From positions 1 through 64,000 of the forward strand of contig NZ_AQUZ01000006.1 in the NCBI RefSeq assembly GCF_000372465.1: DNA of 64,000 bases. The letters run 5' to 3'. This document shows, one piece after another, positions 23,141 to 32,614 of this stretch. The notes below the pieces were generated by a model, which was not told the origin of the DNA, made no database searches, and worked only from the letters and a program-made list of their open reading frames with translations. Source of the stretch: Kribbella catacumbae DSM 19601. GTDB taxonomy: Bacteria > Actinomycetota > Actinomycetes > Propionibacteriales > Kribbellaceae. The translations under genes were made by a program, and so were the position numbers. Each line of letters starts with the position of its first letter. Position 1 is the first letter of the stretch.

Positions 23141-25129
23141 ATGACTGGGCGCATCCCGATCACCGACGTCAGCCCGACCGTCGACGCCGGAGCGTATCCG
23201 GCCAAGTCGTCAGTCGGAGAGACCTTCACCATCGCGGCCACCGTGTTCCGCGAGGGACACGACGCGGTGAACGCGAACGTCGTACTGACGTCGCCGACGG
23301 GACAGACCAGACGGATGCTGATGACGCCGGTCGGGCAGGGCACGGACCGCTGGACGGTCGACGTCACCCTGCAGGAGCAGGGCGCGTGGACCTTCGCGGT
23401 CGAGGGCTGGAGCGACCCGTACGGGACGTGGCGGCACAACGCCGAGATCAAGATCCCGGCCGGGATCGACACCGACCTGATGTTCGCCGAGGGCGCGGCC
23501 TTCTTCGATCGCGCCGCGGCCGGCGTGCCGCCCGCAGTACGGGTTGATCGGTCGACGTTGAGCGATGCCGCGCAGGCGCTGGCGAACGGCGCGTTGCCGG
23601 CCGAGGCGCGACTGGCCGCGGGGATCTCGCCGCAGGTGCGCTCGGCGCTCGGTCGTTACCCGGTCCGCGAGCTGATCACCTCGTCGGAGACGTATCCGGT
23701 GTGGGTCGATCGCCAACTCGCCTTGTACGGCAGCTGGTACGAGTTCTTCCCGCGCTCCGAGGGCGCGACGTACGACGAAGAGAAGCAGGAGTGGATCTCC
23801 GGCACCTTCCGTACTGCGGCCGAGCGCCTCGACGCCGTCGCCGCGATGGGCTTCGACGTGCTCTACGTGCCGCCGGTCCACCCGATCGGCCAGTCGTACC
23901 GCAAGGGCCCGAACAACACCCTCGACCCGAAGCCGGGCGACCCGGGATCACCGTGGGCGATCGGCAGTGCCGACGGCGGCCACGACGCGATCCATCCCGA
24001 GCTCGGCACCTTCGAGGACTTCGACGCGTTCGTCGCCCGGGCGCGCGAGCTCGGCCTCGAAGTCGCCATCGACTTCGCCCTGCAGGCCTCGCCGGACCAC
24101 CCCTGGGTGACCGAGCACCCGAAATGGTTCAACGTCCGCGCCGACGGCTCGATCGCGTACGCCGAGAACCCGCCGAAGAAGTACCAGGACATCTACCCGA
24201 TCAACTTCGACAACGATCCCGAAGGCATCTACGCCGAGATCCTGCGGGTGTTGAAGCTGTGGATCGCGCACGGTGTCACCGTGTTCCGGGTCGACAACCC
24301 GCACACCAAGCCGGTCAACTTCTGGGAGTGGCTGCTCGGCGAGATCCGGAAGACCGACCCGGACGTGATCTTCCTGTCCGAGGCGTTCACCCGCCGGCCG
24401 ATGATGCGCGAGCTGGCGAAGGTCGGTTTCCACCAGTCGTACACGTACTTCACCTGGCGCAACGAGAAGTGGGAGCTGGAGGAGTACCTGCAGGAACTGA
24501 CGAAGGAGACGGGCCACTTCCTGCGGCCGAACTTCTTCGTGAACACGCCCGACATCCTGACGGCGTACCTGCAGTACGGCGGTCCGGGCGCGTTCAAGAT
24601 CCGTGCGGCGATCGCGGCCACGTCGTCACCGGCGTGGGGCGTCTACGCGGGCTTCGAGTTGTATGAGCACGTCGCGCTGCGGCCGGGCTCCGAGGAGTAC
24701 CTGGACACCGAGAAGTTCCAGCTGCGCCCGCGCGACTGGGAGGCTGCCGCGGCGGAGAACCGCACGCTGGCGCCGTACCTGACGCTGCTCAACAACATCC
24801 GTCGCAGGCACCCCGCGCTGCAGCAGTTGCGCAACCTGAGCCTGCACTCGGTCGACGACGAAGCGATCATGTGCTTCTCCAAGCGCGTCACCGGACCCGA
24901 CGGCCACAGTGACACGGTCATCGTCGTGGTGAACACCGACCCGCACTCGGTCCGCGAGTCCGTCGTCCACCTCGACATGGCCGCGCTTGGCATGCGCCCC
25001 GAGGACACCTTCACCGTGTACGACGAGGTCACGGGTGCGACTTGGCGCTGGGGCCAGCAGAACTACGTGAAGCTCGACCCGAACGGCGATCCCGCCCACA
25101 TCCTCGCGGTACGGCGCGGCCAGGCCTGA
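23141..25129 (+). CDS. glgE: Maltosyltransferase GlgE (alpha-1,4-glucan:maltose-1-phosphate)
   Basis: 662 residues, starting at ATG 23141. Transfers maltosyl units from maltose-1-phosphate to alpha-1,4-glucan (GH13_3). Domains are an N-terminal beta-sandwich (residues 1-110), a barrel, and a C-terminal beta domain. Motifs are DVLYVPPVHPIGQSYRKGPN, EVAIDFALQASPDHPW, VFRVDNPHTKP with nucleophile Asp385, and FLSEAFTRR with acid/base Glu414. Their spacing of 29 residues equals that of characterised GlgE. Also present is SYTYFTWRNEKWEL. Divergent from glgP. In many actinobacteria treS-pep2-glgB follow directly; here they begin about 15 kb downstream. Confidence 0.95.
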   Translation: MTGRIPITDVSPTVDAGAYPAKSSVGETFTIAATVFREGHDAVNANVVLTSPTGQTRRMLMTPVGQGTDRWTVDVTLQEQGAWTFAVEGWSDPYGTWRHNAEIKIPAGIDTDLMFAEGAAFFDRAAAGVPPAVRVDRSTLSDAAQALANGALPAEARLAAGISPQVRSALGRYPVRELITSSETYPVWVDRQLALYGSWYEFFPRSEGATYDEEKQEWISGTFRTAAERLDAVAAMGFDVLYVPPVHPIGQSYRKGPNNTLDPKPGDPGSPWAIGSADGGHDAIHPELGTFEDFDAFVARARELGLEVAIDFALQASPDHPWVTEHPKWFNVRADGSIAYAENPPKKYQDIYPINFDNDPEGIYAEILRVLKLWIAHGVTVFRVDNPHTKPVNFWEWLLGEIRKTDPDVIFLSEAFTRRPMMRELAKVGFHQSYTYFTWRNEKWELEEYLQELTKETGHFLRPNFFVNTPDILTAYLQYGGPGAFKIRAAIAATSSPAWGVYAGFELYEHVALRPGSEEYLDTEKFQLRPRDWEAAAAENRTLAPYLTLLNNIRRRHPALQQLRNLSLHSVDDEAIMCFSKRVTGPDGHSDTVIVVVNTDPHSVRESVVHLDMAALGMRPEDTFTVYDEVTGATWRWGQQNYVKLDPNGDPAHILAVRRGQA

Positions 25130-25171
25130 TCAGGTGAGATCATCGCCCTCACACGAGTGAGGTGGGGGGCG

Positions 25172-25555
25172 ATGATGAAGATTCGTGAACGGGTCTCACC
25201 GGAGACACGTCTGAAGACGGGCTGGCTGTTTCCGGCGATCGCGAGTTTCGTGCTGTCGGAGTTCACCACCGGCGGCGTGGAGAAGGTGATCAGCCGCACG
25301 GACCAGGTCGGCATGGGCGTGTTTACGCTGATCGGAATCCTGACCGGGGTGCTGTGGCAGTGGTACAGCCCTCGCGATCTCGCCGAGCGGCTCTCCGTTC
25401 CGGCCGGTTTGCTTGTGCTGGTTGTCGTGCTGTCTATGCTGCCGTTCGGCGAGATGGTCAGCCGCGGGCCTGACTACTTCTATCTGTTCCCGCTCGGCCT
25501 CGTCGCGGGCCTGGTGCTCACCACTCGCTGGCAGCAATTACGCGCCGAGGACTAG
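25172..25555 (+). CDS. Small membrane protein of unknown function
   Basis: 127 residues, taking the ATG at 25172 after a GAGGTGGGGGG ribosome site. Hydrophobic segments are LFPAIASFVLSEF, GMGVFTLIGILTGVLWQW, PAGLLVLVVVLSMLPF and YFYLFPLGLVAGLVL, so three to four membrane helices. I do not recognise a family. It lies just after glgE on the same strand and its stop overlaps the convergent threonine synthase stop by 4 bp. Confidence 0.65.
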   Translation: MMKIRERVSPETRLKTGWLFPAIASFVLSEFTTGGVEKVISRTDQVGMGVFTLIGILTGVLWQWYSPRDLAERLSVPAGLLVLVVVLSMLPFGEMVSRGPDYFYLFPLGLVAGLVLTTRWQQLRAED

Positions 25556-26727
25556 AGCGGGACGGTCTCCGGGTACTTCAGGCCGGTACCGGTGTTGAGG
25601 GCAACTACTTGCTCGTCGGCCTTGATCCAGCCGGAGGTTCTTAGTTGCCGGATCGCGGCAAAGTTGGCCGCGCCCTCAGGACAGATGAAGGCGCCTTCAA
25701 GTTCGGCGACTCGACGTTCAGCGGCGAGGATGTCTTCGTCGTCGACGGCAACGGCGCAGCCGTCGGTCTCCGCAATCGCTTGCAGGACAAGGAAATCACC
25801 GAGCGCCTTCGGCACAGTGATGCCAAAGGCAACAGTCTTCGCATCCGGCCAAGGCTCGCTCTCGAGCAACCCCTTCTCGAACGCCTGCACGATCGGCGCG
25901 CACCCAGTCGCCTGTACTGCGACCAGCCGCGGCATCGGCTCGTCGACCCAGCCCAGCGACGCCAGCTCCGCGAGCGCCTTCCAGATCCCGATCAGCCCGA
26001 CTCCCCCACCGGTCGGATAGAGGATCACGTCCGGCAACTTCCAGCCGAGTTGCTCCGCGATCTCCAGCCCCATCGTCTTCTTGCCCTCGATCCGATAGGG
26101 CTCCTTCAACGTCGACACATCCTGGTACCCGCCGCGCGTCGCCAACTGCTCGCGCACCCACGCGCCCGCGTCACCGATCAGCCCGTCGATCAGCTTCAGT
26201 TCCGCACCGACCACCGTCACCTCGCGCCGGCAGATCTCCGGCGCCGCGATCGGCATCGCGATCAGCGCATCCATCCCAGCGCGCGCCGCGTACGTCGCCC
26301 ACGCCGACCCGGCGTTCCCATTCGTCGGCATCGCGATCTTCCGTACGCCGACCTCCCGCGCCCGCGACACCCCGACGGCAGCGCCTCGCGCCTTGAACGT
26401 CCCGGTCGGGATCAGCCCTTCGTCCTTCATCAACAGCCGTTCGACCCCCAACTCACGCCCATAAGCAGGCAAGGCGAGCAGCGGCGTCATCCCCTCCCCC
26501 AGGCTGATCACGTTCTCCGCCGACCGCACCGGCAGCAACTCGTGGTACCGCCACAGATCCGCCGGCCGCGACGCGAGCTCCTCTTTGCGCAACCCGGCTC
26601 GCACCTCCTCGAGGTCGTACCGGGCCAGCAGCGGCGACCCGCAGGAGCACAACCCGATCACCTGATCGGCGTCATGGGTAAGGCCGCACTTGGGACAGTC
26701 GAGGTGACTCAAGCTGGAGAAGCGCAC
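25552..26727 (-). CDS. thrC: Threonine synthase
   Basis: 391 residues. PLP enzyme converting O-phosphohomoserine to threonine. An N-terminal zinc-ribbon-like part (CPKCGLTHDADQVIGLCSCG, two Cys pairs) precedes the fold. The PLP lysine is in GLIPTGTFKARGAAVGVSR, the phosphate-binding part in PTNGNAGSAWATYA, and ILYPTGGGVGLIGIW is the glycine loop. Length and order match the class II threonine synthases. It stands alone, away from hom/thrB, so it may be a paralogue with another amino-acid role. Confidence 0.85.
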   Translation of the reverse strand: MRFSSLSHLDCPKCGLTHDADQVIGLCSCGSPLLARYDLEEVRAGLRKEELASRPADLWRYHELLPVRSAENVISLGEGMTPLLALPAYGRELGVERLLMKDEGLIPTGTFKARGAAVGVSRAREVGVRKIAMPTNGNAGSAWATYAARAGMDALIAMPIAAPEICRREVTVVGAELKLIDGLIGDAGAWVREQLATRGGYQDVSTLKEPYRIEGKKTMGLEIAEQLGWKLPDVILYPTGGGVGLIGIWKALAELASLGWVDEPMPRLVAVQATGCAPIVQAFEKGLLESEPWPDAKTVAFGITVPKALGDFLVLQAIAETDGCAVAVDDEDILAAERRVAELEGAFICPEGAANFAAIRQLRTSGWIKADEQVVALNTGTGLKYPETVPL

Positions 26728-26745
26728 GCTTCCAGACGCTACCCG

Positions 26746-27174
26746 CTACAGAACTGCCAGCAGTTTGCGGAGAGTGTCGCGGGCCTGGTCGAGGTCGGCG
26801 ATGGTGACGCCTGCGCGGGTCATGCGCTGGGAGCGATCGGCGTCCGAGTCGGCGATGATCGCGTGCAGCGTCTGACGACCGGCGTCGGTGAGCGAGTGCA
26901 TCGGGGATCGCAGGTGGTCCGGGTTTTCCGACCTCTCGACCATGCCTTCGGCAACCAACTCGTCGGCCACCCGCTGGACGCTCTGCCGGACCAGTCCAAG
27001 CCGCCGTGCGATCGCCGGCACCGTGTACGGCTGGTCCGACAGCACACTCATCAGGTGCCAGCGAGCCACCGTCTGCCCGTGCTCAGCCGCCGTCTGCTCG
27101 CTGCTACGCCGGGACAGCCCGGCCAGCTCGTAGACGTCCGCGATCAGCAACCGGTAACTCTCAGCCCTTGTCAC
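26746..27174 (-). CDS. MarR-family transcriptional regulator
   Basis: 142 residues, starting at GTG 27174. The winged helix reads YTVPAIARRLGLVRQSVQRVADELVAEG (residues ~55-85), with wing SENPDHLRSPMHSLTDAG. An 18-bp perfect palindrome begins two bases upstream of the start, as expected for autorepression. It lies directly after the winged-helix regulator gene on the same strand and before threonine synthase. Confidence 0.88.
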   Translation of the reverse strand: MTRAESYRLLIADVYELAGLSRRSSEQTAAEHGQTVARWHLMSVLSDQPYTVPAIARRLGLVRQSVQRVADELVAEGMVERSENPDHLRSPMHSLTDAGRQTLHAIIADSDADRSQRMTRAGVTIADLDQARDTLRKLLAVL

Positions 27175-27175
27175 C

Positions 27176-27193
27176 TTGACAGCCTACTGTCAA
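27176..27193. promoter_or_regulatory. MarR operator palindrome
   Basis: TTGACAGCCTACTGTCAA: 7-bp arms TTGACAG/CTGTCAA around CCTA, touching the marR start codon and the 3' end of the upstream gene. This is a typical MarR dimer site. Confidence 0.7.
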
Positions 27194-27822
27194 CCAGCGC
27201 GCAGCCCCGTGACCGACGGACGCTGGTGGTCGGTGAGCCGGAAGCCGGTACCGCGGACGGCGTCGATGGTGACCGTGGTGCCCAGCTCGTCGAGCTTGCG
27301 GCGGACCCGCTTCACCAGCGAGTGGACGTCCGCAGTACCGCGCAGGTGGCGGTTCCGCCAGACCGCCTGATGCAGAGCCTCATAGGTCCACACCCGCAGC
27401 GGTTCGGTCATCAGCCAGGTGAGCAGGTCGTGCTCGAGGTCGGTCAGCGGAACCTCCCGGCCACACCACTTGGCCACCGACCGCGCCGAGTCGATCGTCA
27501 GCACGTCGGCCTCCGGGCTGTCCCCTTCGGTACGCCGGCGGGCCACCGTCCGGGCCGGCGGATCGGCCTCCGACTCGGGTTCGGGCGGCTCGGGCTGCTC
27601 CGGCGGTACCGGCGGCGGTTGCTGCGCGGGAGCGATCAGCTTGCGCAGCTCATCCAGGCTGGAGACGAGCAGCAGTGGCGCGACATCGTCGACGAGCTCA
27701 GCGAGCCGGACCCGTTCCTCCAGCGACGCCGCCACCGCGATCAGCAGTGGAAACGGCTCCTGGGCGGAACCGGTCAGATCGAGGGCGCCGTCGTTCGGGG
27801 CGGGGACACGGGCGGTGACCAT
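27190..27822 (-). CDS. Winged-helix (OmpR-type) regulator with degenerate receiver-like N-terminus
   Basis: 210 residues. Residues ~95-200 are a Trans_reg_C winged helix (LTDLEHDLLTWLMTEP, VWTYEALHQAVWRNRHL, VHSLVKRVRRKLDELG, IDAVRGTGFRL). The N-terminus (PLLIAVAASLEERVRLAELV then APLLLVSSLDELRKLI) looks like a shortened receiver without the acidic pocket or a phospho-acceptor Asp. A Pro/Glu-rich linker (PPPVPPEQPEPPEPESEADP) joins them. A close paralogue lies at 33388-33942, and the giant S8 protease lies between the two. No sensor kinase is adjacent, so regulation is probably not by phosphorylation. Confidence 0.8.
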   Translation of the reverse strand: MVTARVPAPNDGALDLTGSAQEPFPLLIAVAASLEERVRLAELVDDVAPLLLVSSLDELRKLIAPAQQPPPVPPEQPEPPEPESEADPPARTVARRRTEGDSPEADVLTIDSARSVAKWCGREVPLTDLEHDLLTWLMTEPLRVWTYEALHQAVWRNRHLRGTADVHSLVKRVRRKLDELGTTVTIDAVRGTGFRLTDHQRPSVTGLRAG

Positions 27823-27832
27823 CTGATCACGA

Positions 27833-27867
27833 TGTCAACGCTTGCCTTTAATCGTCAACGCATTGAC
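27833..27867. promoter_or_regulatory. Candidate operators upstream of the winged-helix gene and the S8 protease
   Basis: GTCAACGC occurs at 27833 and 27854; the second copy is part of the palindrome GTCAACGCATTGAC (arms GTCAA/TTGAC). It lies in the divergent promoter region and is a candidate site for the adjacent winged-helix or MarR regulator. Confidence 0.45.
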
Positions 27868-28114
27868 AAGCATTGGCGAAACTTGCCTCGATGCAGCCAA
27901 CCGGCAGTGACATGTTGCTCACCAAGTGTGCTTGTTCAGACCTTTGCATGACACATAGTGTCCTCGTCAGGCTCTCGGCGTAACACGTCGCGACCTGGGG
28001 GGCACGGAGCGTTCGCAGAACCGGTTCACCACACACCTGCCTGCGGCGCCATGCACCTCTGCACCATGACTCGGGGGAGTCGACTCGGGGTCGTACAAGT
28101 GAGGGGCTGCAGAG

Positions 28115-31100
28115 ATGTCACATCCACGTAAGAGGGGACTTGCCAGATCGCTGGTGAGTGCCCTGGCGGCGGTGGCCGTCATCAGCACTGGGCTGGCCGC
28201 CTCCGGCCTGGCCCAAGCGGCACCACCCAGCAAGCCTGGCGCGACGCCCGCGCCGGCCTCAAAGATCAAGCCTGACCTGCTGTCGAAACTGGAAGGCGCG
28301 GACGCCAAGGAGGCGACCGACTTCTGGGTCCGGTTCAGCGCCAAGGCCGACCTGAGCAAGGCCTCCGCCATCACGGACTGGACCGAGCGCGGCACCGCCG
28401 TCGCCGCCGCGCTGCGCAAGACCGCCGCGGAGAGCCAGGCAGGAGTCAAGGCCGAGCTCGATACTCAGCACGCGCAGTACAAGACCTTCTGGGGCACCAA
28501 CGCGATCGTCGTCAAGGGCGGATCGCTGGAGCTGGCGCAGAGCCTGGCCGGCCACGCAGAGGTCGAGGGGATCTACAACCCGGTCAAGTACGAGGTGCCG
28601 GAGACCAGCCAGGGCACCAACCAGAACGAGATCAACGCGGTCGAGTGGGGCATCGCCAACGTCAAGGCCGACCAGGTCTGGTCGCAGTACGGCGACAAGG
28701 GTGCGGGCATCGTCATCGCCAACATCGACACCGGCGTGCAGTACGACCACCCGTCACTGGTGAACCAGTACCGCGGCAAGCTGCCCAACGGCACCTTCGA
28801 CCACAACTACAACTGGTTCAACGCCGCCGGCACCTGTGCGGCCGCGCCCTGTGACACCAACGGCCACGGCACCCACACGATGGGCACCATGGCCGGCGAC
28901 GACGGCGCCGCCAACCAGATCGGCGTCGCACCGGCCGTCAAGTGGATCGCCGCCAACGGCTGCTGCCCGAGCGACGAGGCACTGATCTCGTCCGGCGAGT
29001 GGATGCTCGAGCCGACCAACCTCGCCGGGACGAACCCGGACGCGAGCAAGCGGCCGAACATCGTCAACAACTCGTGGGGCAGCAGGCTGCCGTCCAACGA
29101 TCCGTTCATGGAGGACGTCACCCTCGCCTGGGCCGCGTCCGGCATCTTCGGTGTCTTCTCGAACGGCAACAGCGGCTCCGCTTGTAACACCAGCGGCTCC
29201 CCCGGCAGCTCGACCAGCAACTACTCCGTCGGCGCCTACGACATCAACAACAACATCGCCTCGTTCTCCGGCCGTGGTGCCGGGCAGAACGGCACGATCA
29301 AGCCGAACATCTCGGGCCCGGGCGTCAACGTCCGCTCCAGCGTTCCCGGAAACGGCTATGCGAGCTTCAACGGCACCTCGATGTCAGCTCCGCACCTCGC
29401 GGGCGTCGTCGCGCTGCTGTGGGCTGGTGCGCCGAGCCTGAAGGGCGACGTCGCGGCGACCCGCGCGCTGCTCGACGACACTGCGACCGACGCAGCCAGC
29501 ACCCAGTGTGGCGGCACGACCGACGACAACAACGTGTTCGGTGAGGGCCGGCTCGACGCCCTCGCGCTGATGAACGCGGCGCCTGTCGGCGACACCGGCA
29601 CGCTGAACGGCAAGGTGACCGCCACGGGTGGCGCCGCCATCGCCGGTGCCGCAGTGACGGTCAAGCAGACCGGTACGCCGGACAAGCAGCTGACCACCTC
29701 GACGGACGGCAGCTTCTCGGCCGTACTGCCCGCCGGTGACTACTCGCTCACCGTGGCCGCCTTCGGCTACAAGAGCCAGACCGGTACGGCGACCGTCACG
29801 GTGAACACCACGACGACGAAGAACTTCGCCCTGGAGGCCGCTCCGACGGTGAGCGTCGGCGGCACCATCACGGACGGCTCCGGCCACGGCTGGCCGCTGT
29901 ACGCGAAGGTCAGCGTCGAGGGTCCCGGTGGCGTGTTCGACTACACCACCCCGACCAACGGCCGCTACTCCTTCAAGGTGCCCTCCAGCGCGGAGTACAC
30001 GCTGAAGGTAGTGACCCAGCTGCCCGGTTACCAGACCGTCAGCCAGCCGATCACGGTCGGCGCGGGCAACCTGACCAAGAACGTGGCGGTGCCGGTCCGG
30101 ACCGACGCGTGCAACACGGCGCCGGGGTACAAGTACGGCTCCGACGGCGTCTACGAGACGTTCGACGCCAAGACCGCGCCGAGCGGCTGGACCGTCGTCG
30201 ACAACAAGGGCAACGGCCAGGTCTGGAAGTTCGAGGACGTCGGCAACCGCGGCAACCTGACCGGCTCGACCGGCGGCTTCGCGATCATCGACAGCGACAA
30301 GTACGGCTCCGGCGGGTCGCAGGACACCTCGCTGGTCAGTCCGGTCGTGGACCTGAGCGCGGTCACCGCTCCGAAGATCAAGTTCAACCAGGACTTCAAC
30401 TACCTCGGAGGAGAGAAGGCCGAGGTCGACCTGTCCATCGACGGCGGTACCACCTGGACCAACGTTCTCACCCAGGCCGCGGACGTCCGTGGCGTCAAGG
30501 AGATCGCGATCCCGCAGGCGGCTGGACAGTCCGCAGTACAGGTCCGCTTCCACTACTACCTCGCTTCGTACGAGTGGTGGTGGGAGGTCGACAACGTCCT
30601 GATCGGCAGCCAGGTCAACTGCGTGCCGACCGGCGGCGGTCTCGTCGTCGGCAACGTCAAGGACGCCAACACCAACGGCTTCGTGAACGGCGCCGTCGTC
30701 AGCCGTGACGACAAGCCGGCCGAGACCGCGACCACCGTCGCCACCCCCGAAGACGCCGGCCTGGCCGACGGCTTCTACTGGCTCTACTCCGCTGACGACG
30801 GCTCGCACGGCTACACCGCCAAGGCAGGCAACTACACCAGCTCGCAGCAGTCGGTCACCGTCGAGGCGGACTGGGTCACCCAGGCCGACTACAGCCTCGC
30901 GGCCGGCCGGATCTCGGTCGCGCCGAGCGCGCTCGAGGCGAACCTGAGGCTGCCCGGCGGCAAGGTCACCAAGTCGTTCACCGTCACCAACACCGGTGGC
31001 GCGGACGTCGACCTGAAGTTCGGGGAGCGCGACGGCGGCTTCACGCTGAACAACGCCAACGGGACCAAGACCACGCAGTCCCAGGTCCTGAACAGCACCG

Positions 31101-32527
31101 GGGCCCCGCTGCAGCGTCTGCAGGTGGAGACTTCGTTCGGCAGCAAGCAGTCCGGCAAGATGGCCGGCCCGCCCGCCGTACGGAACCCGCTTGCGGCTCC
31201 GTGGACGGACATCGCCAACTACCCGGCGACCGTGATGGACAACCGGGTGGTCAACCTCGACGGCAAGGTCTACTCGATCGCGGGTGGCAACGGCAGCGCA
31301 TCCACTGCCAACAGCTACGTGTACGACCCGGCCACCTTGGCCTGGACCGCGATCGCCCCGCTGCCGGGTGCTCGCAACGCCGTCACCGTCGGTGCGGTCA
31401 ACGGCAAGATCATCGCCAGCTCTGGCTGGGGACCGTCCGGTCCTGACGCCGGTACCTGGTCGTACGACCCGGCCACCAACGCCTGGTCCGCAGTAGCCGC
31501 CAACCCGGCTCCGCGTGCGGCCGCCGGGCAGGCTGTCCTCGACGGCAAGCTGTACGCCATCGGTGGCTGCACCACGGCCGCCTGTACTCCGATGTCGAAC
31601 TCCGTCGTCGCCTACGACGCGGCGGCGAACAGCTGGTCCACGCTTGCCAACTACCCGAAGTCGGTCGCGTTCGCATCCTGCGGCGCCATCGACGGCAAGC
31701 TCTACTGCTCCGGCGGCAACGACGGCGCCGTGGCTCAGAAGGCCGGCTACGTCTACGACCCGGGAGCGAACTCCTGGACCCCGATCGCCGACTCCCCGGC
31801 CGACCACTGGGCAGCGGCCTTCGCCGTCGCCGGTGGCAAGCTGCTCGTCGTCGGCGGTGTCCAGACCGGTGCCGTCACCAACGCCGGTTTCGCTTTCGAC
31901 CCGGCGGCCGGCACCTGGGCCGCACTGCCGAACGCCAACCAGCCCCGCTACCGCGGTGGTGCGGCTTGTGGCTTCTACAAGGTCGGTGGCTCGTCCGGCG
32001 GCTTCACCGCGACCGTGAACAGTGAGGCCCTCCCCGGCCTCGAGAACTGCTCCGAGTCGTCGGCCGACGTCAGCTGGATGACGCTCGACAAGACCGAGGC
32101 CACCCTGGCCCCGGGCGAGCAGGTCATCGTCAAGGTGGGCCTGAGCGCCGCTGTCGACCAGCCGGGCACCTACACCGGTACGGTCACCATCGGCGAGAAC
32201 ACCCCGTACAGCGTGGCACCGGTCGACGTGAAGATGAACGTCACGCCGCCGACCACGTGGAGCAAGCTCGCGGGCACGGTCACCGGGGTCGCCATCTCCG
32301 GCACCACTGCTCCTCTCCCGGGCGCCACTGTCCAGGTCGACTCGTGGGCCCAGGAGTACACCTTCATCACCGACAAGGACGGCGGCTACGCCTACTGGCT
32401 GGACCGCCGCAACAACCCGCTGACCATGATCGCAGCCAAGGACGGCTACAAGCCGCAAACCAGGACGACCAGGCTGGTCAGTGGAGAAGTTGTCGTCGAG
32501 GACTTCGCTCTGAAGGCGACGCGGTAG
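28115..32527 (+). CDS. Large secreted S8 (subtilisin) protease with CarboxypepD-reg and Kelch-like domains
   Basis: 1470 residues with a signal peptide (about residues 1-36, ending AQAA). The catalytic domain has Asp205 in ANIDTGVQYDHP, His251 in NGHGTHTMGTM and Ser422 in GTSMSAPHLAG; the arrangement is bacillopeptidase F-like. After about residue 490 there are two CarboxypepD-reg-like beta domains (GTLNGKVTATGGAAIAGAAV; VGGTITDGSGHGWPLYAKVS), a jelly-roll domain (KFEDVGNRGNLTGSTGGFAI), another beta domain, and a run of Kelch-type repeats (around residues 1030-1300: VYSIAGGNGSA, LYAIGGCTT, LYCSGGNDGA, LLVVGGVQ). A last CarboxypepD-reg domain closes the protein. Likely an extracellular protease that binds a polymer or cell-surface target. 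A strong terminator follows. Confidence 0.88.
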   Translation: MSHPRKRGLARSLVSALAAVAVISTGLAASGLAQAAPPSKPGATPAPASKIKPDLLSKLEGADAKEATDFWVRFSAKADLSKASAITDWTERGTAVAAALRKTAAESQAGVKAELDTQHAQYKTFWGTNAIVVKGGSLELAQSLAGHAEVEGIYNPVKYEVPETSQGTNQNEINAVEWGIANVKADQVWSQYGDKGAGIVIANIDTGVQYDHPSLVNQYRGKLPNGTFDHNYNWFNAAGTCAAAPCDTNGHGTHTMGTMAGDDGAANQIGVAPAVKWIAANGCCPSDEALISSGEWMLEPTNLAGTNPDASKRPNIVNNSWGSRLPSNDPFMEDVTLAWAASGIFGVFSNGNSGSACNTSGSPGSSTSNYSVGAYDINNNIASFSGRGAGQNGTIKPNISGPGVNVRSSVPGNGYASFNGTSMSAPHLAGVVALLWAGAPSLKGDVAATRALLDDTATDAASTQCGGTTDDNNVFGEGRLDALALMNAAPVGDTGTLNGKVTATGGAAIAGAAVTVKQTGTPDKQLTTSTDGSFSAVLPAGDYSLTVAAFGYKSQTGTATVTVNTTTTKNFALEAAPTVSVGGTITDGSGHGWPLYAKVSVEGPGGVFDYTTPTNGRYSFKVPSSAEYTLKVVTQLPGYQTVSQPITVGAGNLTKNVAVPVRTDACNTAPGYKYGSDGVYETFDAKTAPSGWTVVDNKGNGQVWKFEDVGNRGNLTGSTGGFAIIDSDKYGSGGSQDTSLVSPVVDLSAVTAPKIKFNQDFNYLGGEKAEVDLSIDGGTTWTNVLTQAADVRGVKEIAIPQAAGQSAVQVRFHYYLASYEWWWEVDNVLIGSQVNCVPTGGGLVVGNVKDANTNGFVNGAVVSRDDKPAETATTVATPEDAGLADGFYWLYSADDGSHGYTAKAGNYTSSQQSVTVEADWVTQADYSLAAGRISVAPSALEANLRLPGGKVTKSFTVTNTGGADVDLKFGERDGGFTLNNANGTKTTQSQVLNSTGAPLQRLQVETSFGSKQSGKMAGPPAVRNPLAAPWTDIANYPATVMDNRVVNLDGKVYSIAGGNGSASTANSYVYDPATLAWTAIAPLPGARNAVTVGAVNGKIIASSGWGPSGPDAGTWSYDPATNAWSAVAANPAPRAAAGQAVLDGKLYAIGGCTTAACTPMSNSVVAYDAAANSWSTLANYPKSVAFASCGAIDGKLYCSGGNDGAVAQKAGYVYDPGANSWTPIADSPADHWAAAFAVAGGKLLVVGGVQTGAVTNAGFAFDPAAGTWAALPNANQPRYRGGAACGFYKVGGSSGGFTATVNSEALPGLENCSESSADVSWMTLDKTEATLAPGEQVIVKVGLSAAVDQPGTYTGTVTIGENTPYSVAPVDVKMNVTPPTTWSKLAGTVTGVAISGTTAPLPGATVQVDSWAQEYTFITDKDGGYAYWLDRRNNPLTMIAAKDGYKPQTRTTRLVSGEVVVEDFALKATR

Positions 32528-32553
32528 TCCGCTAACTGAATAGCTGGTACGCC

Positions 32554-32583
32554 GGCCCCGGACAGGAGTTCCTGTCCGGGGCC
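32554..32583. terminator. Terminator of the S8 protease gene
   Basis: Perfect 13-bp stem GGCCCCGGACAGG/CCTGTCCGGGGCC with loop AGTT, 27 bp after the stop codon. Confidence 0.85.
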
Positions 32584-32614
32584 GGTCCTACTTCCCACGC
32601 CGGCTCCCGCACGA

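Noticed and set aside
29384..32458. A 1024-codon open frame antisense to the S8 protease
   Set aside because: It is the usual long antisense frame of high-G+C genes; composition is Arg/Val/Gly-rich with no recognisable domain.
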